Below, piece by piece: positions 34,601-45,515 of a stretch of 64,000 nucleotides of DNA. The translations under genes were made by a program, and so were the position numbers. The stretch is taken from contig NC_135778.1 in NCBI RefSeq assembly GCF_028453695.1, positions 30,617,214 through 30,681,213 on the forward strand, written 5' to 3'. Under the pieces are notes generated by a model. The model did not search any database and had not been told where the DNA came from. It worked only from the letters and a program-made list of their open reading frames with translations. This DNA comes from Augochlora pura. Lineage: Eukaryota; Arthropoda; Insecta; Hymenoptera; Halictidae. Within the stretch, counting starts at the first letter, position 1, and each line of letters opens with the position of its first letter.

Positions 34601-36433
34601 GTTTGTTCTTTTTTTAAGTTACATGTCTACGAGATTTCCTACAATCTCAACATACATAAATGGTTCACGCTGTATAAAAAAATGCTGCAAACAAATGAGC
34701 CGCTTATTTTAAAAGTGACATACTCATTTATAAGTATATACTCATTTATTTAAAGATTTAAATATTCAAGGATTTTGCGTTTTAATAAACGTAAGTTTTT
34801 GTGTTTCTAAGGATTGCTTCGTCCAGAAGCTTTGCTAAAATGAAATTACATATAACGTAGAAATGTAAAAATAAAAGAGGCTGGTTAATAATTGAAGGAA
34901 CCAGTTTTCGTTTCGCTTAAACCTCAACAGCCTAATTCTGTCACTTTTGAAAGATTGCTGCATTTGTGGTAACCACGGTTAATTTCGTCTTAAACCCGCA
35001 TAAAGCGATATGTAATCGTTTCAAGCAAAGATACACTACAATTGCAATTGCAAGGTTACGAGTACATGGAGAGACGGTTTACCCGAATACGTAGGTCTAA
35101 CTGCACACAGGCTATGAGCAGCAGGTTTGCTAACACCACATGATTAATAATTGGCTGGGCGCGTTCGAGTTAACGTTAACTCTCGGGACTCAGAACGGCA
35201 TGAAAGCAAAGCGGACAGAAATTCTTCCGACAATAAGAGCAACTGGAACCGGGAGAATTCAACAAGAATCGTGCCCTGTGTCCTCTCTATCTAGAAAACC
35301 TAGCGTGCTACGTTTTTTCTAGCAGAAATATTCGTTTCGTAATTTATGTCAACGTTGGAAACATATTCAGCAAACATGTTAATTCGAATTCATTCGCGTT
35401 CGTCAAAATTAATCAGAAGAAATTTTATTCGAAAATTAAATCTTTTATCGATTTCCTTGCGTTTTGATAACAAAACTTAACTTTTTTCCATAATGTCTGA
35501 GGTACGCTAACTTAGCTTAAGTCAAATGTGTCTCGTCACCGCCTTCCTTACCGTTCGTTTTCCGACTGCTAAAAATGATGAGAACATCGGATGAATCAAT
35601 GACTAACAATATAAGAACGTAGAACTGAATTTAACTGCATACTGTCTGTATTATTTTTATATTTCGATTGCAGAGATTTTCTTGATATTGAAAATGTAAT
35701 TTGTTTTTCCAATAAAGATAAACATATATTAATTTTAGGAAATTTGTCACGTTTTCGTCACGTAATGTCAAGTCCTAGATTCAACCTTAAATAGTTGAAA
35801 TCAAGTAAAGTGAAATTATTAAGTTTAAAGCTAATAACGATCAGTAATTTTTTACTCGAAATTCGGTATTTCTCCATACTTTGCTATAGAAAGTATAGTA
35901 TTCTATTTAAAAAAAAAACAAAACAAAATCGACCTTCAAATCTACGAGAAGCCTGCAACTATAAAAAAAAGATAAATAAATGCACTACATAATGTACATT
36001 TTTGAACCAAGCAACTTTTGTATACAACATTTTGTTGTGCAACGCATATTTTGAAACTTATAAAAGGTGCACAAGTTGGTACGTGGACCACCCTGTATAA
36101 TAATTATAATACATATATTTCACTATAATTAACTTTAACATAATAATCTAATATGATCGAACTTATAATTAATTGATTGAATTACTAAACTATGAACCTA
36201 CTTATAATTAATTGCATTAGCAAAAAGTGCAAACATTAAATTATTGTAGATTTTACAGAAAGATAATAGAATTTACTATTTATTATAGACAATGAGGAAA
36301 CTGTTTAACAAATAATACTTATACTATTATTTACTAGACACAGCGCCTTCATAAAACAATCGACCATGTTTGTTCTCCTTTTACGAAGAAAATTATAAAG
36401 GAATAAAGTAAAAGTTTTGTGACAGTCCAAATA
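31648..36433. other. Noncoding stretch with several GC-richer islands
   Basis: Islands lie at about 32730-33010, 33610-33910 and 35030-35330. AAGGTGTCCCAAAAGTCAC at 31789 looks like an element end. An AT dinucleotide-rich patch lies at 32205-32250. The dispersed repeat copy at 36030-36105 falls here. No protein is recognised. Confidence 0.4.
36030..36105 (+). repeat. Dispersed repeat, copy 2
   Basis: Collinear with 27690-27765; ends GTGGACCACCCTGTATA. Confidence 0.6.
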
Positions 36434-36437
36434 TTAA

Positions 36438-36677
36438 ACCTTTGCACTCGAGTGGTGACTCTGTGGCACTACTAAAATTGTTCTATCACGTTCCAAAATA
36501 ATGTTTACGCTAACAAAATCTAGATTTAAACAATTGTTAAAAGTAAAACTGTTGGTATAAATCACAAAAGTCAATTTCATATGCATCAAATGTACTTCGT
36601 CGCATAAAATGGAAATACTGTAAGCCAACCAAGTTACTTTAAATTTACAGTTAAAATGGGTTCGAGTGCAAACTGTT
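36438..36677. mobile_element. piggyBac-like MITE, copy 2 (240 bp)
   Basis: TTAA at 36434-36437 precedes ACCTTTGCACTCGAGTGG; the right end GGTTCGAGTGCAAACTG is its imperfect inverted copy. Shared with 29239-29477 throughout. Confidence 0.8.
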
Positions 36678-39078
36678 GGAGTTGATGCGTGTATATACAT
36701 ATATTACATATATGTATATATTAATGACCAAATGTGAAATTCCGTATCGGATTGAATTAGATTACGCGACGTGTTCGTGCGAGATAGGGAACGATGCGGT
36801 CAGGCGTATTGGGGAGAAACATGTAATCATCGAAACAAAAACCGTGCAATCGGTCGCTAAATGTTTACATATAATCCTGGTTAGGCGCGAATTACAAACT
36901 AATATTCTAACACAAACGGTTAAAGTTGCTCACTGTGTACAGAAAATTACATAGAACATCTGATCACGAAAGTAAATTCTATTCATACGTGTACTCGTTT
37001 ATGCTCTCTCACATTTGCTAGTTAATTCCGGGGCAAGAGAAGTTCCAACGTCGCACTGTTCCGTCGAATGTTATTTGACAAAGATATCAGCAGCGAACTT
37101 TGCCAAGTAACGGTGGAATACGAAGTTTTCATCGCTCTTATTCACACGCGGTATCTCAATGTCCATTCAACAAGGGAAAGTACATCAGAGACATCAGAAA
37201 CGTCTAGAGTGACCCAGGCACATCATCACTGAGGGAACTATGCCCCGCGGATGCGGCGTCTGAATCCGATAACGCTGGAGCACGGAGTCAGTCGGAGTAT
37301 TAATGCGAACTATCATTTTACCCTCTCGAATTACATTACCAAAAGTATTCCAAATACCTACACCGCGCGACAAAATATTGCGCACAATATGAAATACATA
37401 GATTTTACAGTAGAGCATACATTTCATACTAATAAATATTTTTAATTAATCCTAGACATATTTTATGCAAAATGTATTAAAAATCTTATTTAAGAGATTT
37501 ATTTATGCCAATGACTTTCTTCAGCAATGAAATCAGCAACTAAAAATTCTGAAAACAATGTTGTGCCCCCTCTATTAATAAAGAAACTTTATACTAAGAT
37601 GTGTTATAATTTAAAACAATAAAATTTCATTATAATTAAAGAGTATATAAAAATTTTATTATAATTGCCGTCAATTATTATATATAAACAATTAACTCAA
37701 ATTTCTATTAAAAATCTATTACAATTTACGTTTTTATTTAAATCCCTTTATAAATCAACTATAATTTCAATTCCTTTCGAAAACTTGCTACTATTAAAAA
37801 TCTACTAAAATTTAAATTTCTATTTTAAAATCCATTATAATATAGACTATATAAATTCATTATATTCTATATTTCAAATTTATCCTAATTAACCTGACCT
37901 CTGTTTAGAACCGATTGTAAAGTCATTAATTGTAAACTTGCTGTATTACATCGCGTGCTTCATTGTATATCACGGAACGCATGAATTGGAATACAAGAGA
38001 AACGAAGAAGAAAGCAAAGATAACTGGCGGAGAATTCTTCGGAATCACTATGGAAAGCCACAATGTGTTCCAACCAATTTGCTTGTCACAGCCAACGGGA
38101 AATGCAAATAAAGGACGCGTTAAGCGAGAAATCCAAGAGAAAGATACACAAGGGGGGGGGGGGGGTCGGCGGCCATTGAAACTGGCATTCTGCGCAGCAC
38201 AAAGTGAGAATCCGTTTCTAGCCACAGGCCTTTTCGAACAACTACGAGGAACATCGATATTCGCAGGATAGTCGGCGCTCCGTGTTAAATTGCTCCTTTT
38301 TATCCTGGACACCGACTTTAGCACGAACGTCGATACTTTCCCCGTTGCTATCGAGCATTCGGTCAGGTTCGATCTGCCGTAAGGGAATCGTTTACCGCTC
38401 GTTCCTGCTGCTGCTGCTGCGAGATGCAAAGTGAACAGGCGAGATAAATGCTTTCACGCCCGCGCAAATTGTCTTCGCGACGAAACAATCAGCGGGTAAC
38501 GAAATCATTCCGTCGCGCGGTGGTGTAGGAAACGATAATTTGTGGTCAGAATTGAAGATTTCAATTTTCATAGTTGAACAGAATTTTTTTCTATGTAGAG
38601 TAACGAACTGGGTTGTCTGATAAGTCTGTTTGTGTTTTCTTGTAAGAAAATATAGTACCGGGGAATCGTAGACGCGACGGACTTGTTGTATCATTTCAAT
38701 CTAATTTATTCTGTTTTATAGTAGACACTTACAGCTTTCATTTAAGCTATGTTGCATAGAAATAGTCCCACGGAAATATATCTTATAATTTATGCGAAAT
38801 GTTGATTCGAATCCGTGCAATATTCCTTATTCTCGAATGGACTTATTACACAATATGTAAAGTGCGATAAATGTCCGCAGTTTTCAACAAATTAAATAGC
38901 TTTGTTTTACCTACATCGTACTTTTTTAAACATTTAAATCGTAGATTGATATCTTTTACACGATTAAGAACGAATTCTTTCGTCAGTGAATTATATAATC
39001 AACACAAAATATTTAGCAGAATATACAATATATAATAGTTTTTGAACGAGCTATCGAGCCCTTAAAAGATGAAAAGTC
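36678..39078. other. Noncoding stretch with GC-richer islands
   Basis: Islands at 36740-37400 and 37970-38540 are unrecognised; the second overlaps long fortuitous frames on both strands. 37610-37890 is a degenerate AT-rich repeat (ATTATAATT, CTATTAAAAATC). A run of 14 G lies at 38152-38165 and (CTG)5 at about 38406. Confidence 0.4.
38152..38165 (+). repeat. Poly-G run (14)
   Basis: Directly visible. Confidence 0.95.
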
Positions 39079-39211
39079 TACTGTGTGCCAGTTAATCTGT
39101 CCTTTGTAATTATTGTGTGCCAATTTCTGTACACTGATCCAGTTACTGTGTGTCAGTTTCTGTACACTGATTCAGTTATCGTGTGTCAATTTTTGTATAC
39201 TAATTTAATTA
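39079..39211 (+). repeat. ~34-bp minisatellite, four degenerate units
   Basis: TGTGTGCCAGTT / TGTGTGTCAGTT followed by TCTGTACACTGATTCAG recurs about every 34-42 bases. Confidence 0.8.
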
Positions 39212-39222
39212 CATAAACTGCT

Positions 39223-39250
39223 GCTCAAAAGTATGCGGACATCTCCTTAA
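39223..39250 (+). mobile_element. Possible Tc1-like terminal repeat
   Basis: CTGCTCAAAAGTATGCGGAC resembles Tc1-type ends (CTCAAAAGTAT...). No partner end or transposase was found. Confidence 0.3.
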
Positions 39251-39384
39251 CTCTTACTAATAGTAGAAAGAGAGTTATGAAATATTTAATAAACTTGATA
39301 ATATTTATGCATGTCAGAGATCGCATTTAACCAATAATTAATCGGATAATTCACCAATAATAATAATAAAAAGGAAATAATAAC

Positions 39385-39420
39385 TAAGAAATTTGCACGA
39401 GACTTGCGGACGGCAAAGTG
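39385..39420 (-). mobile_element. piggyBac-type element end
   Basis: Read from the TTAA at 39421-39424 on the minus strand, CACTTTGCCGTCCGCAAGTC and the next bases match the left end of the 2433-2848 element at about 34 of 41 positions. The rest of the element is not recognisable. Confidence 0.6.
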
Positions 39421-39424
39421 TTAA

Positions 39425-41353
39425 GATGTTAAAGTTTTGTTTCGGTTATGAATATTACAGATCAATTTTTATTTAAAAGTTCAATACCATTCATTTAATA
39501 ATCTTTTTCTTAAATGAAAGTAAAATAATTGCGCGGGCACAGTAACCTGGGCGGGCGGAAGGGAGTATAGTAATTGACAAACTTGCTCTATTGAAAACTT
39601 TTTGGAACTTCGTAATCCAGAGTACATATTAACAATCTCATACATCCTTGTGACTAGCTACTAAAGATAAAAATATGAAATTAAGATGAAAACTAATTCG
39701 CCATTCTGCGCCAAACTGATACATCAGTTTTGTATCTCAATATAAGGAATTTTGATGATGTTAATATTAATATGAGATTAATTTTTGATTGAAACATATT
39801 GTGGTTCATATACACATAGGGAGGGGGAGTTGGTTAAGTCATCAATTTTCTAATTTCAAAATCGTTGTTACAAGCATTCAAATTTTTCAGCTTTTAATTT
39901 TTACGGAAACTGTCTTCATGTTTGAATTTATATCTCTGAAACTGTTGAATATGCATAGTTGCGATCTTTTTCTGTGTATTCCCGAAGAATACATGTATCT
40001 AAATACGTGTCTCTTTTAAAATTTTGCGAATTTGTTCGACACTTTCTAAGAAATATTGAGTTATTTTTATTACCTGGCCAAATTCGTTTTTACACAGTGA
40101 AAATATCCTTTATTTACGTAGGTCGGAGACTTAACGCTAGAACAAGCAAAGGGTAACAAAATGACTTGTTTGGCATTTCTTATAATCGTTATTCGTTTTC
40201 AGTCCATTTCGTTCTTTAAAATTTTGCATGACATTTTGTAGCATCTGCAACTGAATAATTATGTAAAGCTGGTTTCATTTTTCTTGTTTCTTTTATTGTA
40301 AAATTTTATGTAGTATACCTACGTGTACCGAGAAGAGTTATTTTTAAAAGACTGAGTATATTCTTCATATTCTTACTTAACCGTAACAATATCTTCGTTT
40401 GTTTATAAAATCATGTGTTCGATTGGCATTGCAGAAAATATTTCATACTTAATCAGGAAACCACGCTAATGGGGTAACGTTGTTTTGTACCACAACACTT
40501 TTAAAAAATCGGAATCTTATTTTTACTGCAATTTGTAGAAACATTCCTATAAAATTACTTAAGAACTATGAACAAATTTTCGAGAAGCAGTAAATTACTA
40601 GAAGAAAAATAAATTCTTTGGAGAAGAATTGTTCTGATACCGAACAACTAAGATATAAGCGACTTCGTAGACAGTGGATATGAATATCCACCATTATAGA
40701 ACAAAAGTAAAAGACGAATGATCCGATACTGACAGTAAAACATGAAAGAGTCCTAGTTTCATCTAATTATTATTATTATTATTGTTATTATTATTGTAGA
40801 AATATAATAATAAGCTTATTTAAATTAGAAAACTAAACTATGGAATTATTAACAGAAAATACCGCAGACTGAGGAAAGGACTACTCGATAACTCTTCACC
40901 TTCTTGACTCCTCGACTTCCAGAACAACTTTGACCGCACTACCAGAACAAGAAAACCGTCACCCGATTCTTGTTGATAAAATGTTTCCATTACAATGGCG
41001 GACGCTGATCACTCCTTTCATGTCGCGCCTCTTGGCCCTTACAATGTCTTAAAAGCTACATTATCGTTATATTCTAACGCTTGCCTTACATTACTACATT
41101 ATTATTACTATTCCTACTACTCAGTTTATAATCAATTTTCTCTCATAAAGTAAGAAAATATATAAAAACGTGTAAAATTCTATGTCCTTTTTCGAAAGAC
41201 TTGTTGATTTAAAAAACGAGTCATTGTTACGTATCGGGATTTTTACGAAACGGTTTTTTGCTGTTTCCTAAGAGAGTAGGCTTGCTGGTGCCGACTAAAG
41301 ATAGGAACCACATGTCCCTGAGTCACTGACACTGGTAATATAAATTTTAATAT
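39425..41353. other. AT-rich noncoding stretch
   Basis: An (ATT)n microsatellite lies at 40764-40796. A GC-richer part at 40860-41050 resembles an LTR in composition, but no borders are seen. Confidence 0.45.
40764..40796 (+). repeat. (ATT)n microsatellite
   Basis: About ten ATT units with one GTT, directly visible. Confidence 0.9.
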
Positions 41354-41552
41354 GACTGCGGATCTTTATGCAAAATAAAAACGTTCCAAGACAATTGTAT
41401 GCAGCAGGAGTTAAATAAAAATAAATTGTTTCCTTTGGTTATTTTGATAAGTTAGAGATACTGTGACAGTGTTATTAAAAATTCTTCTTATGACTTCGCA
41501 ATTTGTTATTTCAGTTACAGAATTTAGTCATAAATGCATAAAATCCGCAGTC
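41354..41552. mobile_element. TA-flanked MITE, copy 2 (199 bp)
   Basis: It starts GACTGCGGATCTTTATGC and ends GCATAAAATCCGCAGTC followed by TA, an excellent TIR pair. Collinear with 26107-26296. Confidence 0.8.
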
Positions 41553-41589
41553 TAGTTTAAACAATTATGGTCCCTGCGTATCGCATTGG

Positions 41590-42170
41590 ATTCGATCACA
41601 GTGAAACCGGGAAACTGGGGAAAAAGGTTACAAGGTAAAAGGAAAAGTGGCTGGCCGCAAGGTGAACGCAACAGCGGTAGTTACTTTGTAGCAGGGGTCT
41701 TCGCTGTGCCTCCCCGCCGCGCCGTGCCTTTCGAGAAGAATCGATATTCGCACGCGGGTCGATATCTCGCCGGCAAGGCCATGCCGCGACCCTTCTGCAT
41801 TATTGATGCCTGATGGACGGCTTTTATGGAATGGGGTGTCTCCCTGTTTGCGGGTTACCGAGTCTCGCGTGCTCCCCGCTCTCTCACTCTCTCTCTCTCT
41901 TTCTCTCCCCCTGTCACAATCGTTTTCTCGGTGCACACGGCCCTCGTCCCACGTGCGCGAGCAAACGTCCACAGATCCATCTAATCAAAACGTTAATGAA
42001 CATGCGCGAGGGCCTGGTAATTGTCTCTTGCGATGGAATCCCATCGATTCGATGGACGTCGTTTATTCGGATAATCCTGTCGCACTGCCACAGTGTTACG
42101 AACAATGGGTAACAGTAAAAAAAAAACCGACGTTCGAAATTCACAGCTTATTGTATCTTAAGATATTAAC
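41590..42170. other. GC-rich island, unrecognised
   Basis: GC-rich on an AT-rich background with a (CT)n tract at 41879-41910. Overlapping frames up to 123 residues exist on both strands, but none resembles a protein family. Candidate regulatory element. Confidence 0.4.
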
Positions 42171-42363
42171 GTAGTTGCGTTCGAATCTTAGTCGATGACG
42201 GTCGTGTTATTGTTCACTCCTCGTCTAAGCGTATAAGTGTATTATTATTATGTGGCCGGTGTGACAGGGAGAGGTGAGTCATCGGTGTCGCGTCCACACA
42301 TAGACTACCCATGTACAAAATGAGATTCAAATTAACGGGATCAAGCTAATTAACCGGGCTAGA

Positions 42364-43208
42364 GTGGAAGATAAGATCCCCTCTTCCCCCTCTCTACAAA
42401 CGGAATGGGTAACGAGACAATCAAAGCGTGCAAGAAACAGTCCGGAAACTGGCATTAACAAATTCGGAAAACAAGCAACAATACCAAACTATTGGCTGAA
42501 CCAACCAATTACAACGTCAAATCGCAATGAACCGTTAACACAAAAGAAACTGACAACGATCATGACAAGATTAGAACATCCTATCATGAGTCCCAAACAT
42601 CACCTCCTATTTTCGTAAATGAGGTACAAAACATCTCTACTCAAAAAGCTACTAGATACAATAGCTCAAGAAAGCAAGATTGCAACTTTAGAGTAGTCCT
42701 TAAAGAAGTCCACCCAACTACAGATATAGACGAAATAAAGGAAGAGGTGAAAGTAAAGGGGCATACTGCAAGAATCGTTTCCAACATAAAACACCCAAAA
42801 ACGAAACACCAATTGCCGATGTTTTTCGTTGAACTAGAACCTAAAGAAAATAATAAAGATATTTACGAAATTAAAAACCTCTTAAATACAATGGCAAATT
42901 TTGAACCCACATACAGAGAACGTGAGATACCTCAATGTATGAACTCCCAAAATTATGGCCACACCAAAAACTATTGCCATAAAAGGTCAAGGTGCGTAAT
43001 ATGTGTTGGGCTGCACTTAACGAAAGATTGTACGTGGAAAGAGAGAAAAGCAGGAGTTAAGTGTTACACTTGTGGAGGTGTCCACCCAGCTAGTTACAAA
43101 GGATGCATTGTACGTAAACAATTGGTAAATAAACTATTCCCTCCGCTGAGACAAAAAAAGGAGAACGCATCAGAGGGACAGCAAAGACCAGCACCTAATC
43201 CTAGATAA
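42364..43208 (+). pseudogene. Jockey-like ORF1 (gag) with zinc knuckles
   Basis: The N-terminal part reads 42364-42618; after a stop and shift, the frame resumes at about 42640 with FRVVLKEVHPTTDIDEI and continues to a stop at 43208. Three zinc knuckles follow (numbering from the Met at 42747): C64-x7-H72-x4-C77, where the expected second Cys is Ser67; C83-x2-C86-x3-H90-x4-C95; and C106-x2-C109-x3-H113-x6-C120. The HTARIVSNIKHPKTK and FFVELEP motifs before the knuckles are diagnostic of Jockey-clade gag, which binds RNA. Frame breaks and the lost Cys mark it as inactive. Confidence 0.85.
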
Positions 43209-43345
43209 CACGACATCACATACGCAGATAAGGTAAAAAGAAACAAACAAGAAATAAATACACAACAAATCAATCAGGACCTAGCTCAGAATAAAACTCT
43301 GCCAATACAGGATCAAAGCAATACGAACAAACTCGAGGATATAAC

Positions 43346-43855
43346 GAGAATATTACACTAAAAAAAGAAGAAGATCTTGAGACAGCTATAACATACCTTA
43401 CCAACGAAATACAATCAGCCGCCTGGGACAGTACACCTACAGTCACCAATAAAATAAAAGTGACAAATTGCTCACAAATCATGAGACAAAATCACAGACA
43501 AACGAAAGTTAAGAAAAACCTGGCAACGAACACGCTCCCCAAAAGATAAAGCCAAATTAAACAAAATTATTAAGGAAATAAAAGACCTGATTCATAAAGA
43601 AAAGAACGTAGCTATACAGGATTACTTGACGAGCCTAAAACCAACCGAAAACACCGATTATTCACTTTGGAAAACTACAAGGTCAATTAAACAGTCTATA
43701 CAACCAATTTCACCCATCTTAACAGTAAACAATCAATGGGCAAGAAGCAACGAAGAAAAAGCCCGAATTTTCGCTAAACACCTAAGAAAAATACTTGAAC
43801 CCTTCCCCAGACAAATCTCGCAGGAAGAGGAAAAGGAAATACACGCTGAATTGCG
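43346..43855 (+). pseudogene. Jockey-like ORF2, EN-RT linker piece
   Basis: The frames give EEDLETAITYLTNEIQSAAW, then after shifts DKRKLRKTWQRTRSPKDKAK and NTDYSLWKTTRSIKQ...ARSNEEKARIFAKHL. This is the linker before the reverse transcriptase of Jockey elements. Neither an endonuclease nor the RT motif is present. Confidence 0.75.
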
Positions 43856-44375
43856 ATGCGAACACTAGGGTATCGACGCGTGGGTGGTTTTTCCACCCTT
43901 CCGAGATTGTAAGGCTTGGATTGAACCGTTGGAGGACGCGTGATGCCGGTGTCGCGGATATATTACCCGCCAAATTAATATTGAGTAACGGATTCAATCA
44001 GTTATAATGAACTTTGGTAAAAGAGTAGACCGGTAAAAGCTAGTATTACATAATTAGTCCATAACGTTAACAATTTTAAGTCTATTACAAATATGTAAGT
44101 GTAGTAAAAGTGTCGCGGATTCTAAATTACGCTCTTAGTTGTTACTCCGGGTCGATGGGGCTTGTGGCCTCGTTGCGATATACGTACTCGATTTGGGAGT
44201 TGCTTGAAAGATAATTGAACTCGATCTTGCAGTGTTTCTAATTTCTTAGGAAAAATGACAATGGAGGATGACCACATGTGCTTAGATTGTGGAAGACTAC
44301 ACCTTGAATATTGCTGACTCGGGGACGTGTGGACAGAACCCGACGCCAACCAGCCTACGTTCCACGTGTGCCCAG
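43856..44375 (+). mobile_element. LTR-like block related to the 815-bp LTR
   Basis: It begins after GCGA with TGCGAACACTAGGG. It shares ordered blocks with 11722-12536: GTCTATTACAA, TATGTAAGTGTAGTA, TCGCGGAT/TCGCGATGG and GATATACGTACTCG. A GGGTGG-TTTTT-CCACCC hairpin (43886-43902) stands where the other copies carry their hairpin array. Borders are uncertain. Confidence 0.5.
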
Positions 44376-45244
44376 ATTATATGAACGTACCTTCCATGGG
44401 TGATGCTATGCCTTAATGACGAACCCTTTCACCGTTGCCAAACAACGTACGTTTTCAAGAAGGAGCAAAAGAAACGACTTTAAAAATTCTCCGTTCATTA
44501 CGTATGCATTGCAAACGTACAATTTCAATAACTCAATGAACATGATTAAAATGCTAAAATATTGAAAACAATGGAAATATGTGTAGAATATTACTCTTTT
44601 AATTATATATAATATATAATTGTTGGAAACATTTAACAGAATTTGTTGCGATTTAATAAAGTAAAATTGTCGATTGTGAAGAAATGACTGAAACTGGATC
44701 GCTTTTTCACCCACAAGAATGCATGCGAACTGTCACAGTGGAATTCAGATAAAACTTTGCCGACTCGTAGAATAACCAAAAATAATAGCTATGTATTTTT
44801 TTAGCGACGTATACGCGTGTAAATATTTTGGTCTGTCTCTAAACCGTTTCCAAGATAGGGCTTTGAGGCTGCAACTTTTTCGGATGGTTCTACCACTTCT
44901 GCTCGATTTACAGCAGTTCACGAAAATACTGACCCATTATTTTTGGTTGTTTTACGAGCTTCTGTAGTTTCATCAAAGTTCTAAAATGGTATGCTAACGT
45001 GTGCTACAAAATATTTATAGACAGCGAATTTTATACAATTGTATCATAGATAAATAATCTTCTAGATTTCCATCGAATGAGTGTACACTGAAAATAACGT
45101 TAAGAACGATTGAGGTTAATGATTGAGAATTTGAATTAGTTGAGTGTAAATTATTAGATATTTTGTATTCAGATCTATTATTTAAGTGAGATCAACAATT
45201 TTCTGGAATCAAGCTAATACACTCATTCAGTTGTGGTGGTGAAA
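44376..45244. other. AT-rich noncoding stretch
   Basis: Nothing recognised. Confidence 0.5.
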
Positions 45245-45515
45245 AGAATATTTTATAAAAATTTTTGATAAGAATATGGTGTCAAGAACTTTTGATAAGA
45301 GTATTCAATAAGCATATGATATTAGAAATATTTTATAAAATTATTTTATAAGAATATGCCGTCAAAAATATTTTATAAGAACATGCCGTCAAAAATATTT
45401 TCTAAGAATATTTTACGAAAATATTCCATTAAAAATATTTTACGAGAATATACTAATGAGAATATTTTACAAGAATATGCTATTAAGAATATTTGATAAA
45501 AATATGCTGCGAAGA
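45245..45515 (+). repeat. ~27-bp minisatellite, about ten degenerate units
   Basis: Units of the form AAAATATTTTATAAGAATAT plus GCCGTC (variants GCTATTAAG, TACTAATGAG) recur through 270 bases. Confidence 0.85.

Larger units (their letters stand above)
42340..43855 (+). mobile_element. Jockey-like LINE, gutted and 3'-truncated
   Basis: ORF1 (gag) is followed directly by a piece of ORF2 that normally lies between the endonuclease and the reverse transcriptase. Thus the endonuclease (about 200 residues) is deleted near 43346, and everything from the reverse transcriptase on is missing after 43855, where an LTR-like block begins. The 5' part at 42364 (TEWVTRQSKRARNSPET) is typical of the ORF1 start of these elements. 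Confidence 0.8.

Noticed and set aside
37926..38429. 167-residue antisense frame
   Set aside because: It falls in a GC-rich island crossed by a poly-G run, with open frames on both strands and no family resemblance.
42093..42110. TGTTACGAACAATGGG as a further TGTTACG-type LTR start
   Set aside because: The following bases share nothing with the LTR family and no matching end is found.
41628..42174. Several overlapping frames of 75-123 residues on both strands
   Set aside because: They are open because the island is GC-rich and poor in stop codons; the RERERES and SLSLSL stretches are the CT microsatellite.
42170..42195. GTTCGAATC resembling a tRNA T-loop
   Set aside because: The flanking bases do not form a T-stem and no anticodon arm or A box precedes it. 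Other TTCGA words were checked with the same result; I found no tRNA.
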